From Legionella sp. (GTDB taxonomy: Bacteria > Pseudomonadota > Gammaproteobacteria > Legionellales > Legionellaceae): DNA of 7,235 bases. Under the pieces are notes generated by a model. It did no database searches. It was not told where the DNA came from and saw only the letters and a program-made list of their open reading frames with translations. The translations under genes were made by a program, and so were the position numbers. Location: contig DNVL01000192.1 of assembly GCA_003507515.1 (NCBI GenBank), forward strand, positions 1 to 7,235. The letters run 5' to 3'. This document shows, one piece after another, positions 1 to 5,359 of the stretch (the first letter of the stretch is position 1; every line of letters begins with the position of its first letter).

Positions 1-1661
1 AGCTTCTTTATCGACTGCGTCGGTTTGGTCGGTTTATCTTCACCATATTTACGCGTGATGTACCACTGTTGCAAAATAGACAAACTGTTGTTCACTATCC
101 AATACAAGACCAAACCTGCTGGGAAATTCCAAAATAAACCAGTAAACAGCACCGGTAAAAACATCATGATCTTGGCCTGCATGGGATCAGGTGGCGCTGG
201 GTTTAATCGCTGTTGAATCAGCATGGTTGCCCCCATGATAACAGGCAACACATGGTATGGATCAGCAGATGCTAAATCAGCAATCCATAACATAAACGGT
301 GCTTGACGAAGCTCAACACTTTCCAACAAAACCCAATACAGCGCAATAAACACGGGAATTTGAACCACAATGGGCAAGCAACCACCCAATGGATTGACTT
401 TTTCAGCCCGATACATTTCCATCGTGGCTTGGCTTATTTTTGCTTTATCATCGCCGTACCGTTCACGCAGTGCCAATAATTTAGGCTGTAATTTTCGCAT
501 GCCCGCCATGGATTTATAGCTGGTGGCCGATAGTTTATAAAAAGCCAGTTTAATCAGCACCGTAACCAAGACAATAGACCAGCCCCAATTGCCGACAAAG
601 GAATAAATGACTTTCATCAAAAAAAACAATGCGGCTGAAATAAACCACAACCAGCCATAATCAACCGTTAAATCAAGCCCTGGAGCAATCGCACTGAGCG
701 TGCTGGTGATTTCAGGGCCTAAGTATAAGCGAGACTCAATGCGTTGCTGTTCACTCGGCGCCACAAGAAGAGGCTGGCTCACGGCACCAATCGTGTAATC
801 GCCATCGACCGCTCGCGTGTAAAATCGATTTTTGCTGTCGGCTGGTGGAACCCACGCCGTCAAAAAATAATGCTGTTGCATAGCAATCCAACCACCATCC
901 GACTCTAAATCCAAGTTAGAACGGCTCATGTCAGTAAAGGCCACTTTTTTATACCGCGATTGACCTGGCTTAGCATAAGATGCGCCCGTATAGGATCCCA
1001 CATGAAACATACTTGATTTGTCTTCTTTAGGCGATGTGCGCAACAACTGGGTATTCATATACCCTTTCCATGGGGCCGTGCCTTCATTTTCCACGACATA
1101 ACGCACAGCAATTAAATAACTGCCTTTTTCAAAAGAAAATTCTTTAGTAACCGATAGCCCATCTGAATTTTTTCCGGTTAACGACACCATAAGCGTCTGT
1201 TGACCGGGCTGCAATTGATATTGTTTCTGAGCGCTCGAAAAATCAATGTGAACCGGCTTCACGGTTTGCTCATCCACCACAAACAAACTGCTATCAGCCA
1301 CATACCGTTCGCCCGCATTGTTTTGTAGTAAAACAAAAGGTTTGTTTTTATCAGAGGCACTTTCTGGATAATCCAGCAGTTGAGCGTTAACAATGTCCCC
1401 ATGTTTCAAATCAATGGATAAATCCAACACGTCTGTCTTGACATGAACCAATTCGGATTTTACTTCAGATGACGGAGAAGCAACCGAGATCGCTGGTTTT
1501 TTTTCGATCATAGTAGGGAGTAATCGATCATCTGAGCCAGACGTGGTCGATGTCTGTTGTTGAGGTAAAACCTCAACCGGATAGTCAATCCACCAATTAG
1601 TCCACAACGTGTAGACTACAAAACCCAAAGCTGCATATAAAACGACTCGTCGAATATCCAT
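1..1661 (-). CDS. yidC: Membrane protein insertase YidC (C-terminus cut by window edge)
   Basis: YidC inserts and folds inner-membrane proteins, alone or with the Sec translocon. 553 codons are visible with no stop, so only a few C-terminal residues are missing (E. coli YidC is 548 aa). It begins [14 protein letters not shown], with an uncleaved N-terminal membrane anchor (about residues 5-23). A low-complexity linker and the large periplasmic beta-sandwich domain follow (about 60-330), then the conserved membrane core from about 345. Core landmarks seen are [15 protein letters not shown], the cytoplasmic hairpin with [57 protein letters not shown] and [20 protein letters not shown]. The positive residue in the hydrophilic groove (Arg366 in E. 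coli) is Lys371 here, as in Pseudomonas-type YidC. The start codon shares one base with the yidD stop (TAATG), implying translational coupling. It is the last visible gene of the rpmH operon; mnmE often follows in relatives but lies outside the window. Confidence 0.97.
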   Translation of the reverse strand, partial: MDIRRVVLYAALGFVVYTLWTNWWIDYPVEVLPQQQTSTTSGSDDRLLPTMIEKKPAISVASPSSEVKSELVHVKTDVLDLSIDLKHGDIVNAQLLDYPESASDKNKPFVLLQNNAGERYVADSSLFVVDEQTVKPVHIDFSSAQKQYQLQPGQQTLMVSLTGKNSDGLSVTKEFSFEKGSYLIAVRYVVENEGTAPWKGYMNTQLLRTSPKEDKSSMFHVGSYTGASYAKPGQSRYKKVAFTDMSRSNLDLESDGGWIAMQQHYFLTAWVPPADSKNRFYTRAVDGDYTIGAVSQPLLVAPSEQQRIESRLYLGPEITSTLSAIAPGLDLTVDYGWLWFISAALFFLMKVIYSFVGNWGWSIVLVTVLIKLAFYKLSATSYKSMAGMRKLQPKLLALRERYGDDKAKISQATMEMYRAEKVNPLGGCLPIVVQIPVFIALYWVLLESVELRQAPFMLWIADLASADPYHVLPVIMGATMLIQQRLNPAPPDPMQAKIMMFLPVLFTGLFWNFPAGLVLYWIVNNSLSILQQWYITRKYGEDKPTKPTQSIKK

Positions 1662-1909
1662 TACACATTCTCTTTGTTAGGTAAAACAGGATCATATCCG
1701 CCTTCAGCCCAAGGGTGGCAACGCAACAACCGTAACATAGCGAACCACACGCCTTTAAAGGCGCCGTGGCGGGCAATGGACAATAGCGCATATTCTGAAC
1801 AGCTGGGGTGGAAACGACAACAAGGGGGCAAGCACGGCCGAATCAAATATTGATACGCTTTGATCGGAACACAAATCATTTTCCGTATGAAGCTGATAAT
1901 TTGTTCCAT
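1661..1909 (-). CDS. yidD: Membrane protein insertion efficiency factor YidD
   Basis: This 82-aa protein belongs to the small YidD (DUF37) family, a membrane-associated factor that aids insertion of proteins by YidC. The diagnostic features are a short amphipathic N-terminus, [23 protein letters not shown] (about residues 19-41, cysteines at 26, 30, 31 and 37), and [13 protein letters not shown] (residues 63-75). Length is normal for the family. The start is ATG at 1909, preceded by a GAGTGG-like ribosome site. The gene overlaps the end of rnpA by 34 bases in another frame, and its TAA shares its last A with the yidC ATG, so its synthesis is probably coupled to both neighbours. The order rpmH-rnpA-yidD-yidC is a classic bacterial arrangement. 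Confidence 0.97.
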   Translation of the reverse strand: MEQIISFIRKMICVPIKAYQYLIRPCLPPCCRFHPSCSEYALLSIARHGAFKGVWFAMLRLLRCHPWAEGGYDPVLPNKENV

Positions 1910-2223
1910 GCACCACTCAATTTTTCGATTAGGATGGATTGATTTGCCTTGCCCGTACCAGGCCTAGCCAGCACAATGATGTCTACGGCAGGTAGGTATA
2001 CGCTGGTTCGAAATGCTTCTCGCAGTATGCGTTTAACGCGATTTCGATCATGTGCCTTGGCAATCATTTTTTTTGATATCGCCAGCCCTAGCCTGGCAGA
2101 TCCCATGATATTATCGCGATATAAAATAATAAATTCAGGGGTTACCAACTTGTTTGCTTGGGCAAACACGTGGTCATATTCGTTTTTTTTTAACAACCGA
2201 CGTGTTTTATCAAAGCCATACAC
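1876..2223 (-). CDS. rnpA: Ribonuclease P protein component RnpA
   Basis: This is the protein subunit of RNase P, which joins the catalytic RNA to mature tRNA 5' ends. It has 115 aa, a usual length. The N-terminus (YGFDKTRRLLKKNEYDHVF) gives the family's start and central-cleft region, and AHDRNRVKRILREAFR (residues 57-72) holds the RNR signature helix. The predicted initiation codon is GTG at 2223, one base after the rpmH stop (TGA-T-GTG). No Shine-Dalgarno sequence precedes it, so translation is presumably coupled to ribosomes terminating on rpmH. An ATG overlaps the rpmH stop (TGATG) but is out of frame and ends after 11 codons. A run of nine A residues lies at codons 11-14. The 3' end overlaps yidD. 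Confidence 0.96.
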   Translation of the reverse strand: MYGFDKTRRLLKKNEYDHVFAQANKLVTPEFIILYRDNIMGSARLGLAISKKMIAKAHDRNRVKRILREAFRTSVYLPAVDIIVLARPGTGKANQSILIEKLSGAWNKLSASYGK

Positions 2224-2224
2224 A

Positions 2225-2359
2225 TCAAGCTGCTAAACGTTTACGGCCTTTTGCACGACGGCGTTTGATGACCAAACGGCCTGAACGGGTTGCCATGCGT
2301 GCACGAAAACCATGGTCACGTTTGCATTTAAGATTACTGGGTTGGAAGGTACGTTTCAT
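2225..2359 (-). CDS. rpmH: 50S ribosomal protein L34
   Basis: This 44-aa, highly basic protein reads [20 protein letters not shown] at its start and continues [20 protein letters not shown], the L34 family sequence almost end to end. L34 is a component of the large ribosomal subunit. ATG at 2359 is preceded by an AGG ribosome site (ACAGGTTCATC). It is the first gene of the leftward operon, about 30 bases downstream of the predicted transcription start. Cys12 stands where basic or polar residues are usual, a small oddity. Only the putative origin lies upstream; dnaA, the divergent neighbour in many gammaproteobacteria, is absent from the window. Confidence 0.97.
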   Translation of the reverse strand: MKRTFQPSNLKCKRDHGFRARMATRSGRLVIKRRRAKGRKRLAA

Positions 2360-2394
2360 GATGAACCTGTATAATTAGTTTTTTAGAGTTGAGC

Positions 2395-2423
2395 ATGATA
2401 GGTAATTTTAAGCGGTCTGTCAA
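2395..2423 (-). promoter_or_regulatory. Sigma-70 promoter of the rpmH-rnpA-yidD-yidC operon
   Basis: On the minus strand a perfect -35 TTGACA (2423-2418) is followed by a 17-base spacer and TATCAT as -10 (2400-2395, one mismatch to TATAAT). Transcription would start near 2388, leaving a leader of about 30 bases before rpmH. Near-ideal boxes and spacing suit a ribosomal protein operon. It points away from the origin region. Confidence 0.75.
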
Positions 2424-2470
2424 ATCACCCTATTTAATTTTATGCCAACGCATGGATTTCAGCATCCCTA

Positions 2471-2510
2471 TTATTATAATTAGTTAATTAATTAACCTGT
2501 TATTTGTTAT
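2471..2510. promoter_or_regulatory. AT-rich block, candidate DNA unwinding element 1
   Basis: Only 5 of 40 bases are G or C. It includes the perfect 14-bp palindrome GTTAATTAATTAAC (2483-2496) and leads directly into repeat copy 1. Position and composition fit a duplex unwinding element. No clear E. coli-type 13-mers were recognised, so the role is inferred. Confidence 0.45.
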
Positions 2511-2525
2511 AAGCATCGAAAAATC

Positions 2526-2534
2526 TGTGGTTAA
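2526..2534 (-). promoter_or_regulatory. DnaA-like box, inverted (repeat copy 1)
   Basis: TGTGGTTAA on the plus strand reads TTAACCACA on the minus strand, one mismatch from TTATCCACA. It lies inside the 15-base block CTGTGGTTAATGTCG that is unchanged in copy 2. The conservation supports a protein site, but whether DnaA binds it is not certain. Confidence 0.45.
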
Positions 2535-2682
2535 TGTCGAATAATCGATATTATTTATTGAGTTACGTCCTTTTTACCTTGTAGAGAAAGTCTGTTTGAT
2601 TCCGGTATATAGTGAGCAAAAGGTACCGGTGATATTCTTTCCATAGACTTGCACACGGTTTATTATCCCATTAACAGTTGCG

Positions 2683-2691
2683 TTATCCACA
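2683..2691 (+). promoter_or_regulatory. DnaA box, perfect consensus
   Basis: TTATCCACA is identical to the strong R-type DnaA box. It sits in the conserved GCGTTATCCACA block of repeat copy 1, about 150 bases from the inverted DnaA-like box. Confidence 0.8.
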
Positions 2692-2790
2692 AGATACATC
2701 ACCCTAGAAGACAATATTGACCGAAAATAAACCAGAGCCATTTGATATTTACGTCATTTAGGTCATTGGCTTTTAGACCAAGATTGTGGC

Positions 2791-2838
2791 TTATATATAA
2801 ATATAATTTTTAAATATTTTACTTATTACTTATTATAA
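2791..2838. promoter_or_regulatory. AT-rich block, candidate DNA unwinding element 2
   Basis: Only 2 of 48 bases are G or C, the most AT-rich stretch in the window. It sits between the two repeat copies and runs into copy 2, mirroring the block before copy 1. A weak TGTGGCTTA (2785-2793, two mismatches from an inverted DnaA box) abuts it. This is the best single candidate for the melting site. Confidence 0.5.
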
Positions 2839-2851
2839 GCATCGTAAATGC

Positions 2852-2860
2852 TGTGGTTAA
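2852..2860 (-). promoter_or_regulatory. DnaA-like box, inverted (repeat copy 2)
   Basis: This TGTGGTTAA lies exactly 326 bases after its partner in copy 1 and is embedded in the same unchanged 15-base block. It is one base from the DnaA consensus. Confidence 0.45.
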
Positions 2861-3008
2861 TGTCGTTAGTTTAAATTAAAACAATACCTTACGTGGATTT
2901 TAACTTGTTAAGAACGCTTGTTTGAGTCCGGTATATTTGGGCTGAAGAAAGAGAGCCACAGCAAGTAGGGTGACTTACCCACGGTTTGTTATATCATGAC
3001 AGAAGGCG

Positions 3009-3017
3009 TTATACACA
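3009..3017 (+). promoter_or_regulatory. DnaA box, TTATACACA variant
   Basis: TTATACACA fits the TTWTNCACA consensus. It occupies the position equivalent to the perfect box of copy 1, in the conserved GCGTTATnCACA block. Confidence 0.65.
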
Positions 3018-3020
3018 GGG

Positions 3021-3050
3021 TTACAGTCGTGTATATTGTTCGAATTTAAT
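3021..3050 (+). promoter_or_regulatory. Possible promoter of the thioesterase gene, inside origin repeat copy 2
   Basis: TTACAG (3021-3026), an 18-base spacer and TTTAAT (3045-3050) make a moderate sigma-70 match. It would start transcription near 3057, just ahead of the AGGGCGAG ribosome site at 3064. It lies within the end of repeat copy 2 and next to its DnaA box, so DnaA could affect it. The boxes are weak and the call is tentative. Confidence 0.3.
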
Positions 3051-3077
3051 CCAGTTTTTTCATAGGGCGAGTTATTT

Positions 3078-3482
3078 ATGACCATAAAAAAAATGGCAGC
3101 ACATCAAAAAATATTTGATATTGCTTGGGGTGACATGGACGCGTTAGGACATGTCAATAACGCGCGGTATTTTGATTATTTTCAGGAAGCGCGCATTGAA
3201 TGGTTAGCAAGTCTCCAATTTGGTTTAAAAGAAACAACAGGTCCTGTGGTAGTGCATGTGGCATGCACTTATTTTAAGCCAGTCGTGTATCCAGCGACAT
3301 TGCTGCTACAGAGCAGTCTTCACAGTTTAGGGCGTTCAAGCATGGTATTAGATCATGATCTTTATCAAGGTGATGCATTGATGGCTCAAGGTGTTTGTAA
3401 AATTGTTTGGGTGGATTATGCTAAAAATAAAGCGATTGCGTTCCCTGACTCTATTCGAACGTTTTTTGATGGAAACCGGTAG
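3078..3482 (+). CDS. Acyl-CoA thioesterase, hotdog fold (4HBT/YbgC-like)
   Basis: This 134-aa protein has the single-domain hotdog thioesterase pattern. WGDMDALGHVNNARYFDYF (residues 17-35) carries the catalytic Asp21 and the GHVNNxxY signature of the 4-hydroxybenzoyl-CoA thioesterase group, followed by the central-helix QEARIEWL (36-43). Members hydrolyse acyl-CoA thioesters in the cytoplasm, usually as dimers or tetramers; the substrate cannot be told from sequence. No signal peptide or membrane segment is seen. ATG at 3078 is preceded by AGGGCGAG at good spacing; an internal Met6 is a weaker alternative. The gene is not beside tol-pal, so it is not called ybgC. It occupies the side of the putative origin where dnaA often lies. 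No convincing terminator follows; the 154 bases to the next gene are AT-rich and otherwise unremarkable. Confidence 0.88.
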   Translation: MTIKKMAAHQKIFDIAWGDMDALGHVNNARYFDYFQEARIEWLASLQFGLKETTGPVVVHVACTYFKPVVYPATLLLQSSLHSLGRSSMVLDHDLYQGDALMAQGVCKIVWVDYAKNKAIAFPDSIRTFFDGNR

Positions 3483-3636
3483 ATAGTGTTCGCGTGATTG
3501 TAGAGCTTCAATGCATGAACGATCTAACGTAAGTGGGGATCAATTTAGTTTGGCGTTGAGGTTTCTTAATAAAATATGGTTTAAAATAATATTTAATGCT
3601 CATTTATAGTCTATATTTAAATCTATAGATCAATGA

Positions 3637-5094
3637 ATGGGTTTTATGATGCCTAAAATACTCGAACGATTTTTTTCCAAAAAAATCACCTATGCAGACG
3701 CATTCGCAGCCACGTACGAAAACTATATGGCTTCAAATCCGGAAGCGTTCATGAACCAGCGCAATGTGCTATCTGGCAAGACAGAGAATTATGTCAACCA
3801 ACGACTCCGGGAATCTGTCGAAGGTGAAACGGGCAAATTAAGCCGTGTGTTTGACCATATTGAAATCTCCCATGATATATTAGCACGAGCGTATAAAGAG
3901 GCAGAAGCTGCTAGTGAGAATGGCTCTATTGAGCAACATCTGAAATCGGTGATTAAAGACGCTGCGCGCCCCTTTTTAAATGCCGATATGACCATGTTAA
4001 ATGATAGGGCAATCGCGGCGATTAACCGTGTTGAGTTAACCCCAACCGTTGCTTCAACCCATCAGGATTCTGGAACACGAAATACATATCAAGTTCTCGT
4101 TGAGAATATGAAAAACGCGATGCCTAAAGAGAACGAAACCGATAGGACGCGATTAGCTGAACAAGCCGTCGCTAATTTGTTCATACAAGGCATCGCGGTT
4201 AGTTATGCTCAAAAATTGCTGGATTATCTTAAAATCGCACATAAAAATGACAATAAAGCATCAAATGCAGCTTTCTTTGCGGTGGTTTCACCCATGCAAG
4301 GTTATGCCGGGAAACTCACAGGCTCATCTCTCCTCACGCCCCACGTTAAGGCACCAACAGCCAACGATTTAATGCCTGCACTGCAACATATGGACGATGC
4401 TCTGACTGATCAATTAAAAGCGTGCAAAGCGTATCAGGAGTGGCTGCGAAGTAAAGGAATAGAAATCGAGACACTGAACAATACGATTCGTGATATGCAA
4501 CGAAAAACCGATGAAATAATGACTGTTTTTGAAATGCATGAGATGGGAGGCATCCCTGTTGTCGATAGAATGAATACGTTATTAGCGGCAGCACCTATTG
4601 ATGTAACAGCAGCAATGGCTTTCGTGGATTCGCATGCAAAAATGGTGCACGCTATTGCCAAAGTAACAACCTATCTCAATGACCTAGCTATCAGTGATAG
4701 TCCTCATTTCCAAAGTTTAAAACCGATGATTGATCAAACATTAGTAGCCTTGACCGATATGAAGTTAAATCCAACGCAATATAATCCAAATCAGCTAAAG
4801 GATGCACTTCGCGACCTACCCATTGTCTCGTTGGCAGAATATCATGACGAGAGAGAAAGATTGAGGCTCATAAACCCTGCTGATGAGGATATTGAACACT
4901 TGACTGAACTAATTAACACTAAAACAGATGCGTTGCTTTTTATGGAGAAAGAGAATATTAGACCTATCAATAACACAACAGTACTGAAAGAACGTTACGT
5001 GATACAGAAAGAACAGCACCAATTAACGGAATTAGAGAATAACCAAGATCAGGCGCTGCACTCTCATTTAAAATCCACTACACCTCGTCTATAG
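3637..5094 (+). CDS. Uncharacterised 485-aa alpha-helical protein
   Basis: I do not recognise a family. The protein is hydrophilic, rich in Glu, Lys, Gln, Asn and Met, apparently almost all helical, with one Cys (residue 263). There is no signal peptide or clear membrane segment. Residues about 245-300 (HMDDALTDQL to TDEIMTVFE) and about 403-475 (DERERLRL to LTELENNQDQ) look able to form coiled coils, and the region after residue 120 is a polar linker. The tail is SHLKSTTPRL. Start choice is uncertain: ATG 3637 has no ribosome site, while ATGs at 3646 and 3649 (Met4, Met5) have a weak GGG upstream. A weak promoter-like pair (TTGAGG at 3556, TTTAAA at 3580) and AT-rich DNA precede it. Codon use and composition look ordinary for the window. 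Size, helicity and lack of recognisable homology recall secreted effectors of intracellular gammaproteobacteria, but no decisive secretion signal is visible. Confidence 0.8.
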   Translation: MGFMMPKILERFFSKKITYADAFAATYENYMASNPEAFMNQRNVLSGKTENYVNQRLRESVEGETGKLSRVFDHIEISHDILARAYKEAEAASENGSIEQHLKSVIKDAARPFLNADMTMLNDRAIAAINRVELTPTVASTHQDSGTRNTYQVLVENMKNAMPKENETDRTRLAEQAVANLFIQGIAVSYAQKLLDYLKIAHKNDNKASNAAFFAVVSPMQGYAGKLTGSSLLTPHVKAPTANDLMPALQHMDDALTDQLKACKAYQEWLRSKGIEIETLNNTIRDMQRKTDEIMTVFEMHEMGGIPVVDRMNTLLAAAPIDVTAAMAFVDSHAKMVHAIAKVTTYLNDLAISDSPHFQSLKPMIDQTLVALTDMKLNPTQYNPNQLKDALRDLPIVSLAEYHDERERLRLINPADEDIEHLTELINTKTDALLFMEKENIRPINNTTVLKERYVIQKEQHQLTELENNQDQALHSHLKSTTPRL

Positions 5095-5100
5095 AGGTGT
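5080..5100 (+). terminator. Stem-loop across the stop codon of the 485-aa gene, possible weak terminator
   Basis: ACACCTC (5080-5086) pairs perfectly with GAGGTGT (5094-5100) across a 7-base loop. The TAG stop (5092-5094) lies at the loop/3' arm junction. Only CTTT follows, so it lacks the T-tract of a strong intrinsic terminator and may instead protect the mRNA 3' end. Confidence 0.35.
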
Positions 5101-5119
5101 CTTTGGAAGGTGGCAGAGC

Positions 5120-5202
5120 CAACCCGTGACATGTCTTGATCCTATTGCGCAAATAGCGCACAATGGGTTGTAAATGAGAGGTTAGCCAGGCGACTGGCCG
5201 AC
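5120..5202 (+). other. Hairpin-rich intergenic segment, function unknown
   Basis: Several complementary segments occur in succession between the 485-aa gene and fusA. CAACCC (5120-5125) can pair with GGGTTG (5165-5170). Nested inside, TGCGC (5146-5150) pairs with GCGCA (5156-5160) around AAATA, with an alternative longer pairing of CCTATTG (5141) to CAATGGG (5161). Next, GCCAG (5185-5189) pairs with CTGGC (5194-5198) around a GCGA tetraloop of the GNRA type, extended by GTT/GAC across one mismatch, then TTTACT. GACATGTC (5128-5135) is an 8-bp palindrome. No ORF of note is present. It could be a terminator remnant, a small RNA or an old inserted repeat; none is demonstrated. Bases 5203-5280 show nothing further. 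Confidence 0.35.
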
Positions 5203-5293
5203 TTTACTAGACTCCAGATGATACTGCTTTAAACGGAGCGTATAACACCAAATTCCGTTGCCTATGACTTAATTCTAGTCGTTGGTCAAATTT

Positions 5294-5322
5294 TTGCTAC
5301 AGAACCTAATATACTGTATTAT
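5294..5322 (+). promoter_or_regulatory. Promoter of the EF-G paralogue gene
   Basis: TTGCTA (5294-5299), a 17-base spacer and TATTAT (5317-5322, one mismatch from TATAAT) form a good sigma-70 promoter. It would start transcription near 5329, about 30 bases before the ATG at 5360. It indicates that the EF-G gene is expressed independently of the upstream gene. Confidence 0.55.
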
Positions 5323-5359
5323 ACAACACTATTTTCAACCTCACTTTATAGAGATCCCT

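Larger units (their letters stand above)
2500..2735 (+). repeat. Origin tandem repeat, copy 1
   Basis: This is the first of two direct copies. From 2507 to 2691 conserved blocks recur exactly 326 bases downstream without gaps. Blocks identical in both are TTATAAGCATCG (2507), CTGTGGTTAATGTCG (2525), TTACGT (2563), CCGGTATAT (2602), ACGGTTT (2655) and, but for one base, GCGTTATCCACA (2680). Hand count over 2507-2610 gives 74 of 104 identical positions. After a 7-base length change the match continues to about 2735 (ATATTG, CCAG). It carries the perfect DnaA box. Confidence 0.9.
2826..3054 (+). repeat. Origin tandem repeat, copy 2
   Basis: This is the second direct copy, ending about 24 bases before the thioesterase start. 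The counterparts lie at TTATAAGCATCG (2833), CTGTGGTTAATGTCG (2851), TTACGT (2889), CCGGTATAT (2928), ACGGTTT (2981) and GCGTTATACACA (3006). Between the conserved blocks the copies differ strongly: 2866-2888 matches copy 1 at only about 6 of 23 positions. The duplication is therefore old, and the conserved blocks are probably under selection. Confidence 0.9.
2466..3060. other. Putative chromosomal replication origin (oriC) with duplicated architecture
   Basis: The 718 bases between rpmH and the thioesterase gene contain no credible gene. They hold two very AT-rich blocks, a perfect DnaA box (TTATCCACA at 2683), a second box matching TTWTNCACA (TTATACACA at 3009) and two inverted TGTGGTTAA sites one base from consensus. 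The location beside rpmH, rnpA, yidD and yidC is a standard oriC context, and the flanking genes diverge. These elements sit in two tandem copies of a unit at a 326-base spacing. No GATC site occurs between 2360 and 3077, so Dam/SeqA control of the E. coli kind is unlikely. Two strong DnaA boxes is a low count for an enteric-type origin. Origin function is inferred; it could also be one half of a bipartite origin or a DnaA-titrating locus. Confidence 0.7.

Noticed and set aside
549..551. Lys371 in YidC where E. coli has the functionally studied Arg366.
   Set aside because: The positive charge is kept and Lys is common at this place in other gammaproteobacterial YidC proteins, so it is normal variation.
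1949..2378. Two overlapping plus-strand ORFs of 95 and 74 codons across rnpA and rpmH.
   Set aside because: They lie antisense to well-identified conserved genes and have no family resemblance; they are shadows.
2954..2983. Further DnaA-box-like words such as AGAGCCACA and TTACCCACG.
   Set aside because: They differ from consensus at two or more positions and are not matched by a box in the other repeat copy.
3511..3609. Possible 32-codon ORF on the plus strand between the thioesterase and the 485-aa gene, with AGAG seven bases upstream.
   Set aside because: It is short, lies in AT-rich intergenic DNA and its product (MHERSNVSGDQFSLALRFLN...) resembles nothing known; chance is the simpler explanation.
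3603..3629. Inverted repeat TTTATAG...CTATAGA before the 485-aa gene, possible operator.
   Set aside because: Arms are only 5 perfect bases plus mismatches in very AT-rich DNA, so a chance match is likely.
5312..5329. LexA-like sequence TACTGTATTATACAACAC overlapping the fusA promoter.
   Set aside because: It has CTG-N10-CAC, not CTG-N10-CAG, and the AT-rich core is mostly the -10 element; an SOS role for EF-G would be unexpected.
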